Origin: JALZKA01 sp963701205
GTDB taxonomy: Bacteria; Actinomycetota; Thermoleophilia; Solirubrobacterales; 70-9
Direction: 5' to 3'
Assembly (NCBI GenBank): GCA_963701205.1
Contig: OY969575.1
Location: 2,121,535-2,185,534 of the forward strand
DNA: 64,000 bases
Shown here one piece after another: positions 41,378-49,319 of the stretch (positions are counted from its first letter, which is position 1; every line of letters begins with the position of its first letter). Position numbers and translations under genes: made by a program. The notes below the pieces were generated by a model, which did no database searches, was not told where the DNA came from, and saw only the letters and a list, made by a program, of their open reading frames with translations.

Positions 41378-42220
41378 CTAGGCGTCGGCCAGGCGTTGAA
41401 TGAGCTCCGCTGCAAACTCGCCGCGGTACACCGGGCTTGCCGTGCCCGTAAGCGTCACGTCAAGCTCCGCCGAAACATCGACGGTCAGCTCGCCGCCGTC
41501 GAGGATCACGTCGAAGGGACCCCCGGCGCCGGCTAGGTAGGCAGCCACCGCCGCACCCGAGGCACCCGTGCCGGACGACAGCGTCTCCCCCACCCCGCGC
41601 TCATAGATCCGCGCGCGTATCCGCGAACCCTCGACTCTGGTGAACGAGACGTTGGTTCGATTGGGAAACAGATCCCGGTCTCCCTCGATGGCGGGGCCAA
41701 GCGCGGCAAGGTCAAGATCATCAACCTCGTCGCCGACCTCGATCACGCACTGCGGATTACCGACGTTGACGTGCCGAAAGCTCCAGGTACGACCGCCCGA
41801 TGTAATGGTGCCCGAACCGTCGGGCGGTCCATCGGGATAATCGTTGGAAGCGGTGGTTGCCCGCCCGATCGCCATGGCGACGCGATCTGGGCCCAGGATC
41901 GTTGGCAGCACGGGCCCTGCTTTGGTGATCACGCTGAAGCTGTCCTCTGCCGTCCAGCCCGACGCCCGCAGGTAAAGGACCGCCTCGCGGGCACCGTTAC
42001 CTGAGAGCTCGGCCTCGGATCCGTCGGGATTGAAGATCCGCAGCTCGGCGACATGGACCGGGTCGTCAGTCTCGGCCAGCAGCAAGATCCCATCTGCCCC
42101 GACGCCGAAGTGCGGCTCGCAGATCAGCTGGATTCGCCTTGCCGTCAGCTCGAACGGCAGGGCCGCCGCCTCGACGATTGCGTAGTCGTTGCCAAGTGCC
42201 TGCCACTTCTCAAAGCGCAT
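41378..42220 (-). CDS. dapF: Diaminopimelate epimerase homologue lacking both catalytic cysteines
   Basis: A 280-residue DapF-fold protein: FEKWQALGNDYAIVE, EPHFGVGADGILLL, FNPDGSEAELSGNGAREAVL, VGNPQCVIEV, NRTNVSF and ERGVGETLSSGTGASG. In known DapF, one Cys follows GNGxR and the other precedes GTG; both are needed for racemisation. Here they are Glu 79 and Ser 216, confirmed by codons GAG and TCC. Everything else in the fold is kept, so it is not a random decay. Either it works by other acid/base residues, or it has another role. Position after miaA and before dapL is normal for dapF. Confidence 0.9.
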   Translation of the reverse strand: MRFEKWQALGNDYAIVEAAALPFELTARRIQLICEPHFGVGADGILLLAETDDPVHVAELRIFNPDGSEAELSGNGAREAVLYLRASGWTAEDSFSVITKAGPVLPTILGPDRVAMAIGRATTASNDYPDGPPDGSGTITSGGRTWSFRHVNVGNPQCVIEVGDEVDDLDLAALGPAIEGDRDLFPNRTNVSFTRVEGSRIRARIYERGVGETLSSGTGASGAAVAAYLAGAGGPFDVILDGGELTVDVSAELDVTLTGTASPVYRGEFAAELIQRLADA

Positions 42221-42229
42221 CGAGCGAGC

Positions 42230-43117
42230 CTAATGGTCCAGGGCGGCGAGGATCTCGGCGGCAACCTGATCGTCGTCCCGGCCCGCGCGGTCGATGGTGC
42301 TCACGCCCGGCATTCGGCGCATCCAGGTCAACTGCCGACGGGCGAAGGCGCGCTGCGCGCGCTTCATCCCCTCGATATCGCCCTCGAGCAGTTCCGCAAA
42401 TCCAATCGCAGCCCTTGCCGTTCGCGAGATGCCGGCGGTACTCGCCCGCGCGACCTCGCCCGCGGCTCCCGCCGCGACCATCGCGTCCACCCGGCGATCG
42501 ATACGCGCGTGCAACTCACTGCGCTCCACCACAAGACCAGCCAGCATCGTTGGGTGGCGCAACCGCTCCGTCCACAGCCCTTCCGAGGACGCGTGCGGCG
42601 CAATACCCAGGCGAATCAACGCCGTCACCCGGGCAACGCGTTTGGCGTCATTCGGGTGGACGCCGGACGCGAGCTCCTCAGGCAGCTCCGCATGGAGGGC
42701 GTCGCTTCCGCGCGAATCGATATCCCGCTGGACCTCGTCGCGCACCACCGCCGGAAGCGGCGGGCGAAGATTGAGGGGAGCAAGGGCGGCGCGCAGGTAA
42801 AGGCCCGTTCCCCCGACCACGATCGGCCGGCGGCCAGCTTCGAGCAGGGCGTCGATCCGGGGGTGTGCGAGCTCGACGAAGCGCCCGACAGAGAACTCCT
42901 CATGCAAGGCTGCAATTCCGATCAACTCGTGCTCAAGGGCGGCGCGTTCCTGCGGCGAGGGGGCGCCGCTGATCAGCTCCAAGCCGCGATAGACCTGAAT
43001 TGCGTCGCAGCTGATCGCAACGGGGTCCTCGCCGCGCTCCCGAAGCGCGGTCGCCAGTGCGACTGCCACCCCTGTTTTCCCTACCGCGGTCGGCCCGAAG
43101 ATCGCGACGACTTGCAC
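42230..43117 (-). CDS. miaA: tRNA dimethylallyltransferase
   Basis: A 295-residue enzyme that puts a dimethylallyl group on A37 of tRNAs reading UNN codons. P-loop FGPTAVGKTGVAVALA (7-22), ISCDAIQVYRGLELISGAPS, VVGGTGLYLRAAL and FARRQLTWMRR are present. It uses the dimethylallyl diphosphate made by the MEP genes elsewhere in the window. Next to miaB, which methylthiolates the product. GTG start. Confidence 0.95.
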   Translation of the reverse strand: MQVVAIFGPTAVGKTGVAVALATALRERGEDPVAISCDAIQVYRGLELISGAPSPQERAALEHELIGIAALHEEFSVGRFVELAHPRIDALLEAGRRPIVVGGTGLYLRAALAPLNLRPPLPAVVRDEVQRDIDSRGSDALHAELPEELASGVHPNDAKRVARVTALIRLGIAPHASSEGLWTERLRHPTMLAGLVVERSELHARIDRRVDAMVAAGAAGEVARASTAGISRTARAAIGFAELLEGDIEGMKRAQRAFARRQLTWMRRMPGVSTIDRAGRDDDQVAAEILAALDH

Positions 43118-43139
43118 GTGATGCTCCCGCGACGGCCGA

Positions 43140-44465
43140 CTAGCCGATCCGGCTCAATAGGCGTTCGTGCCCGAGGAGGGTCTGCGAGGTGGCGCTCTCG
43201 ATTTCGACCTCGACGAACTCGCCAGGGACGCCAGTACCCTCGAAATTGACCGCCTTGTTGTGGCGCGAGCGACCCCGCAACCTGGACGCGTCGGTGCGGC
43301 TCGTGCCCTCCACAAGGACGTCAACCGTCCGGCCGACAAAGCGCTGGGCGCGCTCCCGTGCGTTGCGCTGAACCGCCTCCACCAGCCGTTCCATTCGCTC
43401 GGACTTCACCGGCTGGGAGACGTGGCCTGCGAGCTCGGCGGCCTCGGTGCCGCGGCGCGGCGAAAAGACGAAGGTGAACGCGCTGTCGTAGGCAACCGCC
43501 TCGACTACTTCAAGCGTTGCGTCAAAGTCCGCGTCGGTCTCGCCTGGAAAGCCGACGATGATGTCCGTGGTCAGGGCGCAGTCGGGAACGTGTTCGCGAA
43601 TCAGGGCCACCCGATCCAGGTAACGCTCGCGCGTATAGGTACGCCGCATTGCTTTCAGGATGCGATCCGAGCCGGACTGCAACGGCAGGTGAATGTGTTC
43701 GCAAAGCGACCGACATTCGGCGTGCGCACGAACGACATCCTCCTTCATGTCCTTGGGATGCGGACTGGTGTAGCGGATCCGGTCGATCCCGTCAACGGCA
43801 TCGACAGCTCGCAAGAGCTCGGCGAAGGTCGCGCGGTCTGATCCACGTAGATCCCGTCCGTAGGAGTTCACGTTCTGACCGAGCAGCGTCACCTCACGAA
43901 CCCCGTCGGCGGCAAGTCGCTCCACCTCGCTGACCAACTCCGGCGCAGGTCGCGAGACCTCGCGTCCGCGAGTGGACGGAACGATGCAGTAGGAGCAAAC
44001 GGAGTTGCAGCCAACGGAGATCTGAAGCCAGGCCTGATACTCCCGCGACCGCTTCATCGGCAAATGCCCAGCGAAGCCCTCAAACTCGAAATAGCCCTGC
44101 GCTCCGATCGAGTCGGTGGTCAGAAATTCAGCAAGCCGGTGGATCTGACCGGGCCCGAAGGCCACGTCAACGAAGGGAAAGCGCTCAAAGATCTCATCCT
44201 TGACCGATTGGGCCCAGCAGCCGCCAACGCCGACGACCCGCGCCGGGTCCTCGCGCTTCAGTCGCTTGGCCTGCCCGAGGTGGGCCAAGAAGCGACTATC
44301 GGCCGATTCACGGATCGAGCAGGTGTTGAACAGGATCAGATCAGCCTGTTCGCGCTCATCCGCCTGTTCGTAGCCGAGCGACTCCAGCATTCCGCGCATG
44401 CGCTCGGAATCGTGCTCGTTCATCTGACAACCAAAGGTGGTGACGTGGTAGCGCTTCACGGACAC
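43140..44465 (-). CDS. miaB: tRNA-2-methylthio-N6-dimethylallyladenosine synthase
   Basis: A 441-residue radical-SAM methylthiotransferase. The N-terminal cluster ligands are C13 (FGCQMN), C49 (FNTCSIRE) and C83 (GGCWAQ); the radical SAM cluster is C153/C157/C160 (GCNSVCSYC). A C-terminal TRAM domain follows (VDVLVEGTS ... EFVEVEIESAT). Modifies i6A37 made by MiaA. GTG start; upstream lie repeated TGACCCGAAA sequences at 44481-44513 and a terminator. Confidence 0.95.
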   Translation of the reverse strand: MSVKRYHVTTFGCQMNEHDSERMRGMLESLGYEQADEREQADLILFNTCSIRESADSRFLAHLGQAKRLKREDPARVVGVGGCWAQSVKDEIFERFPFVDVAFGPGQIHRLAEFLTTDSIGAQGYFEFEGFAGHLPMKRSREYQAWLQISVGCNSVCSYCIVPSTRGREVSRPAPELVSEVERLAADGVREVTLLGQNVNSYGRDLRGSDRATFAELLRAVDAVDGIDRIRYTSPHPKDMKEDVVRAHAECRSLCEHIHLPLQSGSDRILKAMRRTYTRERYLDRVALIREHVPDCALTTDIIVGFPGETDADFDATLEVVEAVAYDSAFTFVFSPRRGTEAAELAGHVSQPVKSERMERLVEAVQRNARERAQRFVGRTVDVLVEGTSRTDASRLRGRSRHNKAVNFEGTGVPGEFVEVEIESATSQTLLGHERLLSRIG

Positions 44466-44480
44466 GAGCCTACGACCTGA

Positions 44481-44513
44481 TGACCCGAAACCGCGACCCG
44501 ATGTGACCCGAAA
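44481..44513. repeat. Direct repeats upstream of miaB
   Basis: TGACCCGAAA occurs at 44481-44490 and again at 44504-44513, 23 bases apart; GACCCGA also occurs between them at 44495-44501. They lie just upstream of the miaB-miaA-dapF-dapL unit and could be regulator sites. Confidence 0.4.
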
Positions 44514-44518
44514 GCACT

Positions 44519-44540
44519 GGGATTGCCAAAGGGCAGTCCC
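44519..44540 (-). terminator. Hairpin after the cupredoxin gene
   Basis: Arms 44519-44527 and 44532-44540 pair over nine positions with one G-U (a mismatch in the minus transcript) around a 4-base loop. It starts in the cupredoxin stop codon and lies before miaB. No clear U tract. Confidence 0.4.
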
Positions 44541-45133
44541 TACTTGACGGTCAGCTGGCCTTCCATGCCCGCCTCCCGGTGACCCGGAATCGTGCAGAAG
44601 AACGCATAGGTGCCTGCGGCGAGTTTGGTCGAGGCCGTTGCGGCGTCGCCGCCGCTAACCGTGCTGCTCTCAACCACGGTCTTCCGCTGGCCCTCGATCG
44701 CGACATTGTGAGGAACCGGCGACGGATTCGTGTATGAGATAGAAACGGTGCCGGCGGCGGCCGAAAGGGAATCGGGCTCAAACACCAGGTCGCCGGCGGC
44801 GGGTGAGGACAGCTGGAGCACGTCCGTGGGCGGCTCCTTGTCAACCGGCTTTGCTTCGTCTGGGCTGGTGGGCGCGGACGGCTGCTCGGCGGTCGCCTCG
44901 GCCTCTTGCTCGGCGAAGAACTCCTCTAACTCGTGCGAGCGGTGCTCCTTCTCCTCCCGCGCAAGGCTGATCGCCCAGGCGCAAGTGGCAACCACCAAAA
45001 CCGCCATCGCCGTCAGGCCCCCAAGCAGAACACCACGCGAAGCCGGAAACTTCTCCGATCGCATTCCCCCAAACGAGAGGGCGAGTGCGATCACCACGAG
45101 CGCGGCGCCGAGGACGTAGAAGAGGTCGTTCAT
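44540..45133 (-). CDS. Membrane-anchored cupredoxin-like protein
   Basis: A 197-residue protein with two N-terminal membrane helices (about 5-24 and 35-57), a charged Glu-rich coiled segment (58-85), an acidic Pro-rich linker and a cupredoxin domain. Type 1 copper ligands are H142 (PHNVAIEG), C180, H185 and M190 (CTIPGHREAGM), the full plastocyanin-like set. The copper domain should lie outside the membrane. Likely an electron carrier or copper protein; no oxidase genes are adjacent. 31 bases downstream of rny. Confidence 0.87.
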   Translation of the reverse strand: MNDLFYVLGAALVVIALALSFGGMRSEKFPASRGVLLGGLTAMAVLVVATCAWAISLAREEKEHRSHELEEFFAEQEAEATAEQPSAPTSPDEAKPVDKEPPTDVLQLSSPAAGDLVFEPDSLSAAAGTVSISYTNPSPVPHNVAIEGQRKTVVESSTVSGGDAATASTKLAAGTYAFFCTIPGHREAGMEGQLTVK

Positions 45134-45164
45134 GCGGTGGCGATCCTATCGTGTCCCGTCGGGC

Positions 45165-46583
45165 CTAATCGGCATACGCGGTGGCGCGACTTTCCCGGAT
45201 CACGATGACCTTGATCTGCCCCGGATGCTGAGTTTCGCGCTCGATCGCCGCCGCAGTCTCCTGCGAGATGACAACGGCCTGATCGTCATCGACCACTCCT
45301 GGATCAACCACCACCCGGATCTCCCGGCCAGCCCGCATCGCGAAGACGCGCTCGACCCCGTGATGCCTGGACGCGATCTCCTCCAGCTCCTTCATCCTGC
45401 CCACATACTGTTCGAGCGAGTCGCCTCTGGCCCCCGGCCGGGCCCCCGATACGGCATCTGCTGCCTGGACCACGACCGCCTCCACGGTCTTTGGCGCAAC
45501 CTCGTTGTGATGGGCCTCCATCGCGTGCGCGACGGCCTCCGCCTCGCCGTTTCGGCGCACGATCCTGGCCCCGATCAGCGCATGCGGTCCTTCGACCTCG
45601 TGCGTTACGGCTTTGCCGATGTCGTGCAAGAACGCGGCCCGGCGCGCAGTCTCAGCGGATGCGCCAAGTTCTTCTGCCAGCGTTCCGGCCAGGTTCGCGC
45701 ACTCGACAAGATGATCCAGGACGTTTTGGCCGTAGCTCGACCGAAATCGAAGTTGGCCCATCAGCTTCACCAGTTCGGGATCCAGGCCGTGGACATGGGC
45801 TGCAAGCGCCGCGCGTTCGCCCTCTTCGACAAGACGACCCGCCATATCGGTCTCCGCCTGCTGATGCGTCTCTTCAATCGTCGCCGGGTGGATGCGGCCG
45901 TCGGCGATCAGGCGCTCCAGCGTGATCCGTGCCACCTCCCGCCGAACGCCGTCGAAACTGGAGAGGACGACCGCTGACGGCGTCTCATCGATGATCACGT
46001 CAACGCCCGTGACCTTCTCGAAGGCACGGATATTGCGCCCGTCGCGCCCGATGATGCGCCCCTTCATCTCATCGGACGGAAGCTCAACCAGGCGAGTCGT
46101 GGTCTCAATCGAGTGCTTGGCCGCCAACCGTTGCGTCGCCACGGCCAGAATGCTCCGCGCGCGTCGCTCGCCATCACGCCGCGCCTCATCCTCGATTTGC
46201 CGAATCTTGAGGGCGGCCTGGTGGTTGGCTTCCTGTTCGACGTCGGCGAGCAGCATCTGCTTGGCCTGGGCGGCCGTCAGGCTGGAGAGTCGCTCCAATT
46301 CGAGCCGCTGAACGCGCTTGGCCTGTTTTAGCTCGTCGCCTTGCTGAATCAGGTTGCGCTCGCGATCCTCCAACGCCTGCGCTCGTCGTTCGAGGTCCGC
46401 CTGCTTCAGTTCAATCGAGTGCTGCTCGCGCAGTGCCCGCTCCTCCATGCGGGCGATCTCTTCGCGTCTCGCGTTGAGCTCGGAGGAAACAGGACTACCG
46501 GCCGTAGCCTCCCCTCGAGCGCCCCTGGCTTCGTTGGCGTCATCGGGACGCCGCCAGGGCAAGTGCCCGGCGCCTGGTGCCAT
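45165..46583 (-). CDS. rny: Ribonuclease Y without the N-terminal membrane helix
   Basis: A 472-residue endoribonuclease that starts mRNA decay. Long coiled coil (about 35-150), KH domain with GRIIGRDGRNIRAFE (175-189) and HD domain with FLHDIGKAVTHE (H320-D321), then AAHALIG-type and HH motifs (MEAHHNEV). Typical RNase Y begins with a membrane helix; this one begins MAPGAGHLPWRRPDDANEA and has no hydrophobic segment. The ATG is supported by GGAGA six bases upstream. It may act in the cytosol or by a partner. RNase J is also encoded (57.5 kb). Confidence 0.92.
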   Translation of the reverse strand: MAPGAGHLPWRRPDDANEARGARGEATAGSPVSSELNARREEIARMEERALREQHSIELKQADLERRAQALEDRERNLIQQGDELKQAKRVQRLELERLSSLTAAQAKQMLLADVEQEANHQAALKIRQIEDEARRDGERRARSILAVATQRLAAKHSIETTTRLVELPSDEMKGRIIGRDGRNIRAFEKVTGVDVIIDETPSAVVLSSFDGVRREVARITLERLIADGRIHPATIEETHQQAETDMAGRLVEEGERAALAAHVHGLDPELVKLMGQLRFRSSYGQNVLDHLVECANLAGTLAEELGASAETARRAAFLHDIGKAVTHEVEGPHALIGARIVRRNGEAEAVAHAMEAHHNEVAPKTVEAVVVQAADAVSGARPGARGDSLEQYVGRMKELEEIASRHHGVERVFAMRAGREIRVVVDPGVVDDDQAVVISQETAAAIERETQHPGQIKVIVIRESRATAYAD

Positions 46584-46696
46584 TTCAATCTCCGCTGTTC
46601 AAATATTGAGTTCATCGATTTAGGCGCAGCTCCGGCTTGCCGAAGCTCGCACCGCGATCGTACGCCGGACCGCCGGAATTGGCAAGCGCAGCAGGA

Positions 46697-47158
46697 CTAA
46701 GAGGGCGCCCGCTGCGCCAAGCGGACCGCCTGGTATGCGACCTCGTACTCGTAACCGCGCCGCGCCAGGAACGCAAGCGCCCGTCCGCGGGCGGCGTCGT
46801 CGTCGAGTCCGTCGCCACGCTCGGCGAGCATCCGCGCCGCCCGCGCCGCCTGATCGTCGGCCGTCTCCGTCAGTGCGGCGAGCTCGGCCAGCCGCTGCTC
46901 GATGCCGCGGGTGATGAGCGTTCGCCTGATCCGCTCCGGCCCCCAGCCCCGCAGGTCCCGCTTGTCCTCCGCGTAGGCGTGGGCGAAGCGCTCGTCGTCA
47001 AGCTCTCCGATGGAGATCAGCCTGGCAAGCGCCTCCTCGACATCGGCTTCGTCCAACTCCCTTTCGACAAGCCACTCGCGAAGCTCCGCGATAGTCCGCT
47101 CTTTTCTGGACAGCGCTCCGACTGCCAGTTCGAAGGCATTGGCCCCCTCCTTGCCCAT
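46697..47158 (-). CDS. recX: Regulatory protein RecX
   Basis: A 153-residue helical protein that controls RecA filaments. Three-helix repeats are visible: ALSRKERTIAELREWLVERE, ALARLISIGELDDERFAHAY and GPERIRRTLITRGIEQ. Encoded 8 bases after recA, as usual. The remaining 113 bases to rny contain an AT-rich stretch near 46600-46620 that may hold the rny promoter. Confidence 0.93.
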   Translation of the reverse strand: MGKEGANAFELAVGALSRKERTIAELREWLVERELDEADVEEALARLISIGELDDERFAHAYAEDKRDLRGWGPERIRRTLITRGIEQRLAELAALTETADDQAARAARMLAERGDGLDDDAARGRALAFLARRGYEYEVAYQAVRLAQRAPS

Positions 47159-47166
47159 CGCAATGC

Positions 47167-48312
47167 TTAGGCGGCCTGGCGTTCCTCAGCCTCGGGCTCC
47201 GGCGCGGACTCAACCGCTGGCTCCGCGGGGATCGGCTCGGCCGCCTCGTCGGGAACCGCCGCAATCGGCCTGGGCGCGCGATCGACTCCCACGATCTTGA
47301 AGATCTTGGTCTCGATCTCCTGGGCAAGCTCCGGATTCTCAGCCAGATACTGCTTGGTGTTCGATCGGCCCTGGCCAAGCCGGAGCTCACCGTAGGAGAA
47401 GAACGAACCCGACTTCTGGACCAGTTCGTGCTCAAGACCCAGATCCAGCAGGCAGCCCTCGTGTGAGATTCCCTCGCCGTACTCGATATCGAACTCAGCC
47501 TGGCGAAACGGCGCCGCGACCTTGTTCTTGACAACCTTGACCCGGACGCGGTTGCCAACCGCCTCGGTGCCGTCCTTCAAGGTCTCGATCCGGCGAATAT
47601 CGAGCCGCTGGGAGGAATAGAACTTGAGCGCACGCCCGCCGGGCTGCGTCTCCGGCGAGCCGAACGTGACACCAATCTTCTCGCGAATCTGGTTGGTAAA
47701 GACGCAAACGGTCTTCGCCCGGTTCAGGTTGCCGGTCAGCTTGCGGAGCGCCTGCGACATCAAGCGTGCCTGCAGCCCAACCTGGGTCTCACCCATCTGC
47801 CCTTCCAGCTCGACGCGTGGCGTCAGGGCCGCAACCGAATCGACAGCAACGACATCCACGGCGCCTGAACGAACAAGCACGTCAACGATCTCGAGCGCCT
47901 GCTCGCCGTAGTCCGGCTGCGAGATCAGGAGCTCGTCGGTGTTGACGCCGATCCTGCGCGCGTAGGCAGGATCCAGCGCATGCTCGGCGTCGATGAAGGC
48001 GCAAACGCCGCCTCGAGCTTGAGCCTCGGCGATGATGTGGTAGACGAGGGTCGTCTTACCTGAGGACTCCGGACCGAAGATCTCAACGACGCGACCGCGG
48101 GGCACGCCGCCGACGCCCAGCGCAAGGTCCAGCGCGAGGGACCCAGTTGGAATCGTGTCCACCTGCAGCGCGTTGTCGCCGCTCAGCCTCATCAAGGAGC
48201 CGGCGCCGAACTGACGGTCGATCTGGGTCATCGCGGCCTCAAGCGCCGACGCCTTAGCCTTCGATTCCTTCTCCGCCGCCTTATCCGTGGCCTTCTTGTT
48301 TGCTTCCGCCAT
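47167..48312 (-). CDS. recA: Recombinase RecA
   Basis: A 381-residue DNA strand-exchange ATPase. Walker A GPESSGKTT (80-88), VVAVDSVAALTPRVELEGQM, the L2 region TNQIREKIGVTFGSPETQPGG and KNKVAAPFRQAEFDI are all intact; the tail is acidic. ATG 48312 is set by GAGGTGA eight bases upstream; a GTG at 48324 is inside that site. Follows thpR by 29 bases. No GAAC-N4-GTTC SOS box was seen upstream. Confidence 0.96.
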   Translation of the reverse strand: MAEANKKATDKAAEKESKAKASALEAAMTQIDRQFGAGSLMRLSGDNALQVDTIPTGSLALDLALGVGGVPRGRVVEIFGPESSGKTTLVYHIIAEAQARGGVCAFIDAEHALDPAYARRIGVNTDELLISQPDYGEQALEIVDVLVRSGAVDVVAVDSVAALTPRVELEGQMGETQVGLQARLMSQALRKLTGNLNRAKTVCVFTNQIREKIGVTFGSPETQPGGRALKFYSSQRLDIRRIETLKDGTEAVGNRVRVKVVKNKVAAPFRQAEFDIEYGEGISHEGCLLDLGLEHELVQKSGSFFSYGELRLGQGRSNTKQYLAENPELAQEIETKIFKIVGVDRAPRPIAAVPDEAAEPIPAEPAVESAPEPEAEERQAA

Positions 48313-48320
48313 CTTCGTAA

Positions 48321-48327
48321 TCACCTC
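48321..48327 (-). promoter_or_regulatory. Ribosome binding site of recA
   Basis: GAGGTGA on the minus strand, 8 bases before the ATG at 48312; decides against GTG 48324. Confidence 0.7.
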
Positions 48328-48341
48328 AATCTCCGCCGGGC

Positions 48342-48920
48342 CTAAGCCTTGGGCGGCAAGTCCTTTCTGGCCAGCGCCACGTACTCCGCGCCGCTGGGCC
48401 GCAAATCTGAACGGTAAACGGACACTCGGACGCCATCGAACCGGTCAAGCAGTGCCGTGGGCAGAGACGGCTTGCCGATTGGGGCGGGCGCCGAACCTGG
48501 CTGCCGCCTGGCCACCGTCACGTGGGGCCAAAAGCGGCGCAGCACCGGCGGCGCCACTTCCGCAGCCGCCAACTCCGCGGCGAGGCGCGCCTGCAGCCTG
48601 ACGGCGTCGTCGCTTTCGACCTCAAGCGCAATCACCCGGGGATCGCGTCGCGGACGGCCAACCGCCGCGGGCTTGAAGCCCAGGGCGAGTGGATCAGCGG
48701 GCAGGCCCTCGACGAGGGCACAGACCCGTTCGGCCCGCGCTGGATCGCACGCGCCCAAAAAGCACAACGTGAGATGCATTGCGTTCGGGCTCGTCGGCCG
48801 CCACCCAGCGGTGCTCAGGCGGGCGCGCGCCCAGGCCCCGATGCCCTGCTCAATCGCCATCGGTAGATCGAGCGCGACAAAGAGGCGCTGGGGGCCTTGG
48901 GCGGATCCATTGCCTGACAT
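48342..48920 (-). CDS. thpR: RNA 2',3'-cyclic phosphodiesterase (2'-5' RNA ligase family)
   Basis: A 192-residue 2H phosphoesterase. The two catalytic HxT motifs are MHLTLCFLG and HVTVAR, with RLFVALDLP at the N-terminus and FDGVRVSVYRSDL near the end. ATG 48920 gives the normal start; the upstream frame is not family-like. Lies directly before recA, so the two may share a promoter in the region 48921-49121. Confidence 0.9.
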   Translation of the reverse strand: MSGNGSAQGPQRLFVALDLPMAIEQGIGAWARARLSTAGWRPTSPNAMHLTLCFLGACDPARAERVCALVEGLPADPLALGFKPAAVGRPRRDPRVIALEVESDDAVRLQARLAAELAAAEVAPPVLRRFWPHVTVARRQPGSAPAPIGKPSLPTALLDRFDGVRVSVYRSDLRPSGAEYVALARKDLPPKA

Positions 48921-48986
48921 GCAGATCAACCCTAGGGAGCCGCGCCGCACATCAAGCGCACCGTGTCCAACGAATGTGCAGCAAGT

Positions 48987-49000
48987 TCGCAACGTTGCGA
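48987..49000. promoter_or_regulatory. Perfect 14-bp palindrome in the divergent thpR-recA/csp promoter region
   Basis: TCGCAACGTTGCGA reads the same on both strands. It lies 67 bases before thpR and 30 bases before the likely -10 of the cold-shock gene, so it could be a dimeric repressor or activator site for either direction. Confidence 0.4.
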
Positions 49001-49028
49001 TTTCCGCGCACACATGGGCAATCGTGGT

Positions 49029-49036
49029 GGTATACG
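49029..49036 (+). promoter_or_regulatory. Likely extended -10 promoter of the cold-shock gene
   Basis: TGG followed by TATACG (49031-49036) forms an extended -10 element without a good -35. Transcription would start near 49043 and leave a leader of about 80 bases that contains a GGCCC/GGGCC stem, as is common for cold-shock mRNAs. Confidence 0.4.
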
Positions 49037-49121
49037 GTCTCGCTGCCTGCGGTGCGGCCCACCGTTTTCCGCCGGGCCCCAGGAGCTAGGAAGACCGTCA
49101 GTAAAAGGACAGGAGACTCAG

Positions 49122-49319
49122 ATGCCGACCGGAACAGTGAAGTGGTTCAACACCCAAAAGGGGTTCGGATTCATCGCCCCCGACGAGGGTGACAAGGACC
49201 TCTTCGTCCATCAGACAGGAATTGGTGCGGGCGTAACCGTCAACGAAGGGGATCAGGTCACGTTCGAGACGGAGGACAGCCCCAAGGGCCCGCGGGCGAT
49301 CGAGGTCCGTCCAGCCTAG
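49122..49319 (+). CDS. Cold shock protein (CspA family)
   Basis: A 65-residue OB-fold RNA/DNA chaperone. TGTVKWFNTQKGFGFI with RNP1 KGFGFI, then DLFVHQ (RNP2-like) and GPRAIEV. AGGAG seven bases before ATG 49122 fixes the start. It stands alone on the plus strand between thpR-recA and cinA and shares the stop CTAG with cinA. Confidence 0.96.
   Translation: MPTGTVKWFNTQKGFGFIAPDEGDKDLFVHQTGIGAGVTVNEGDQVTFETEDSPKGPRAIEVRPA

Noticed and set aside
42053..43249. Long open frame opposite dapF and miaA (plus strand)
   Set aside because: Antisense to two conserved genes; composition is that of a shadow frame.
48921..49121. SOS box for recA
   Set aside because: CGAA and TTCG half-sites are present but 11 bases apart, not the GAAC-N4-GTTC form.
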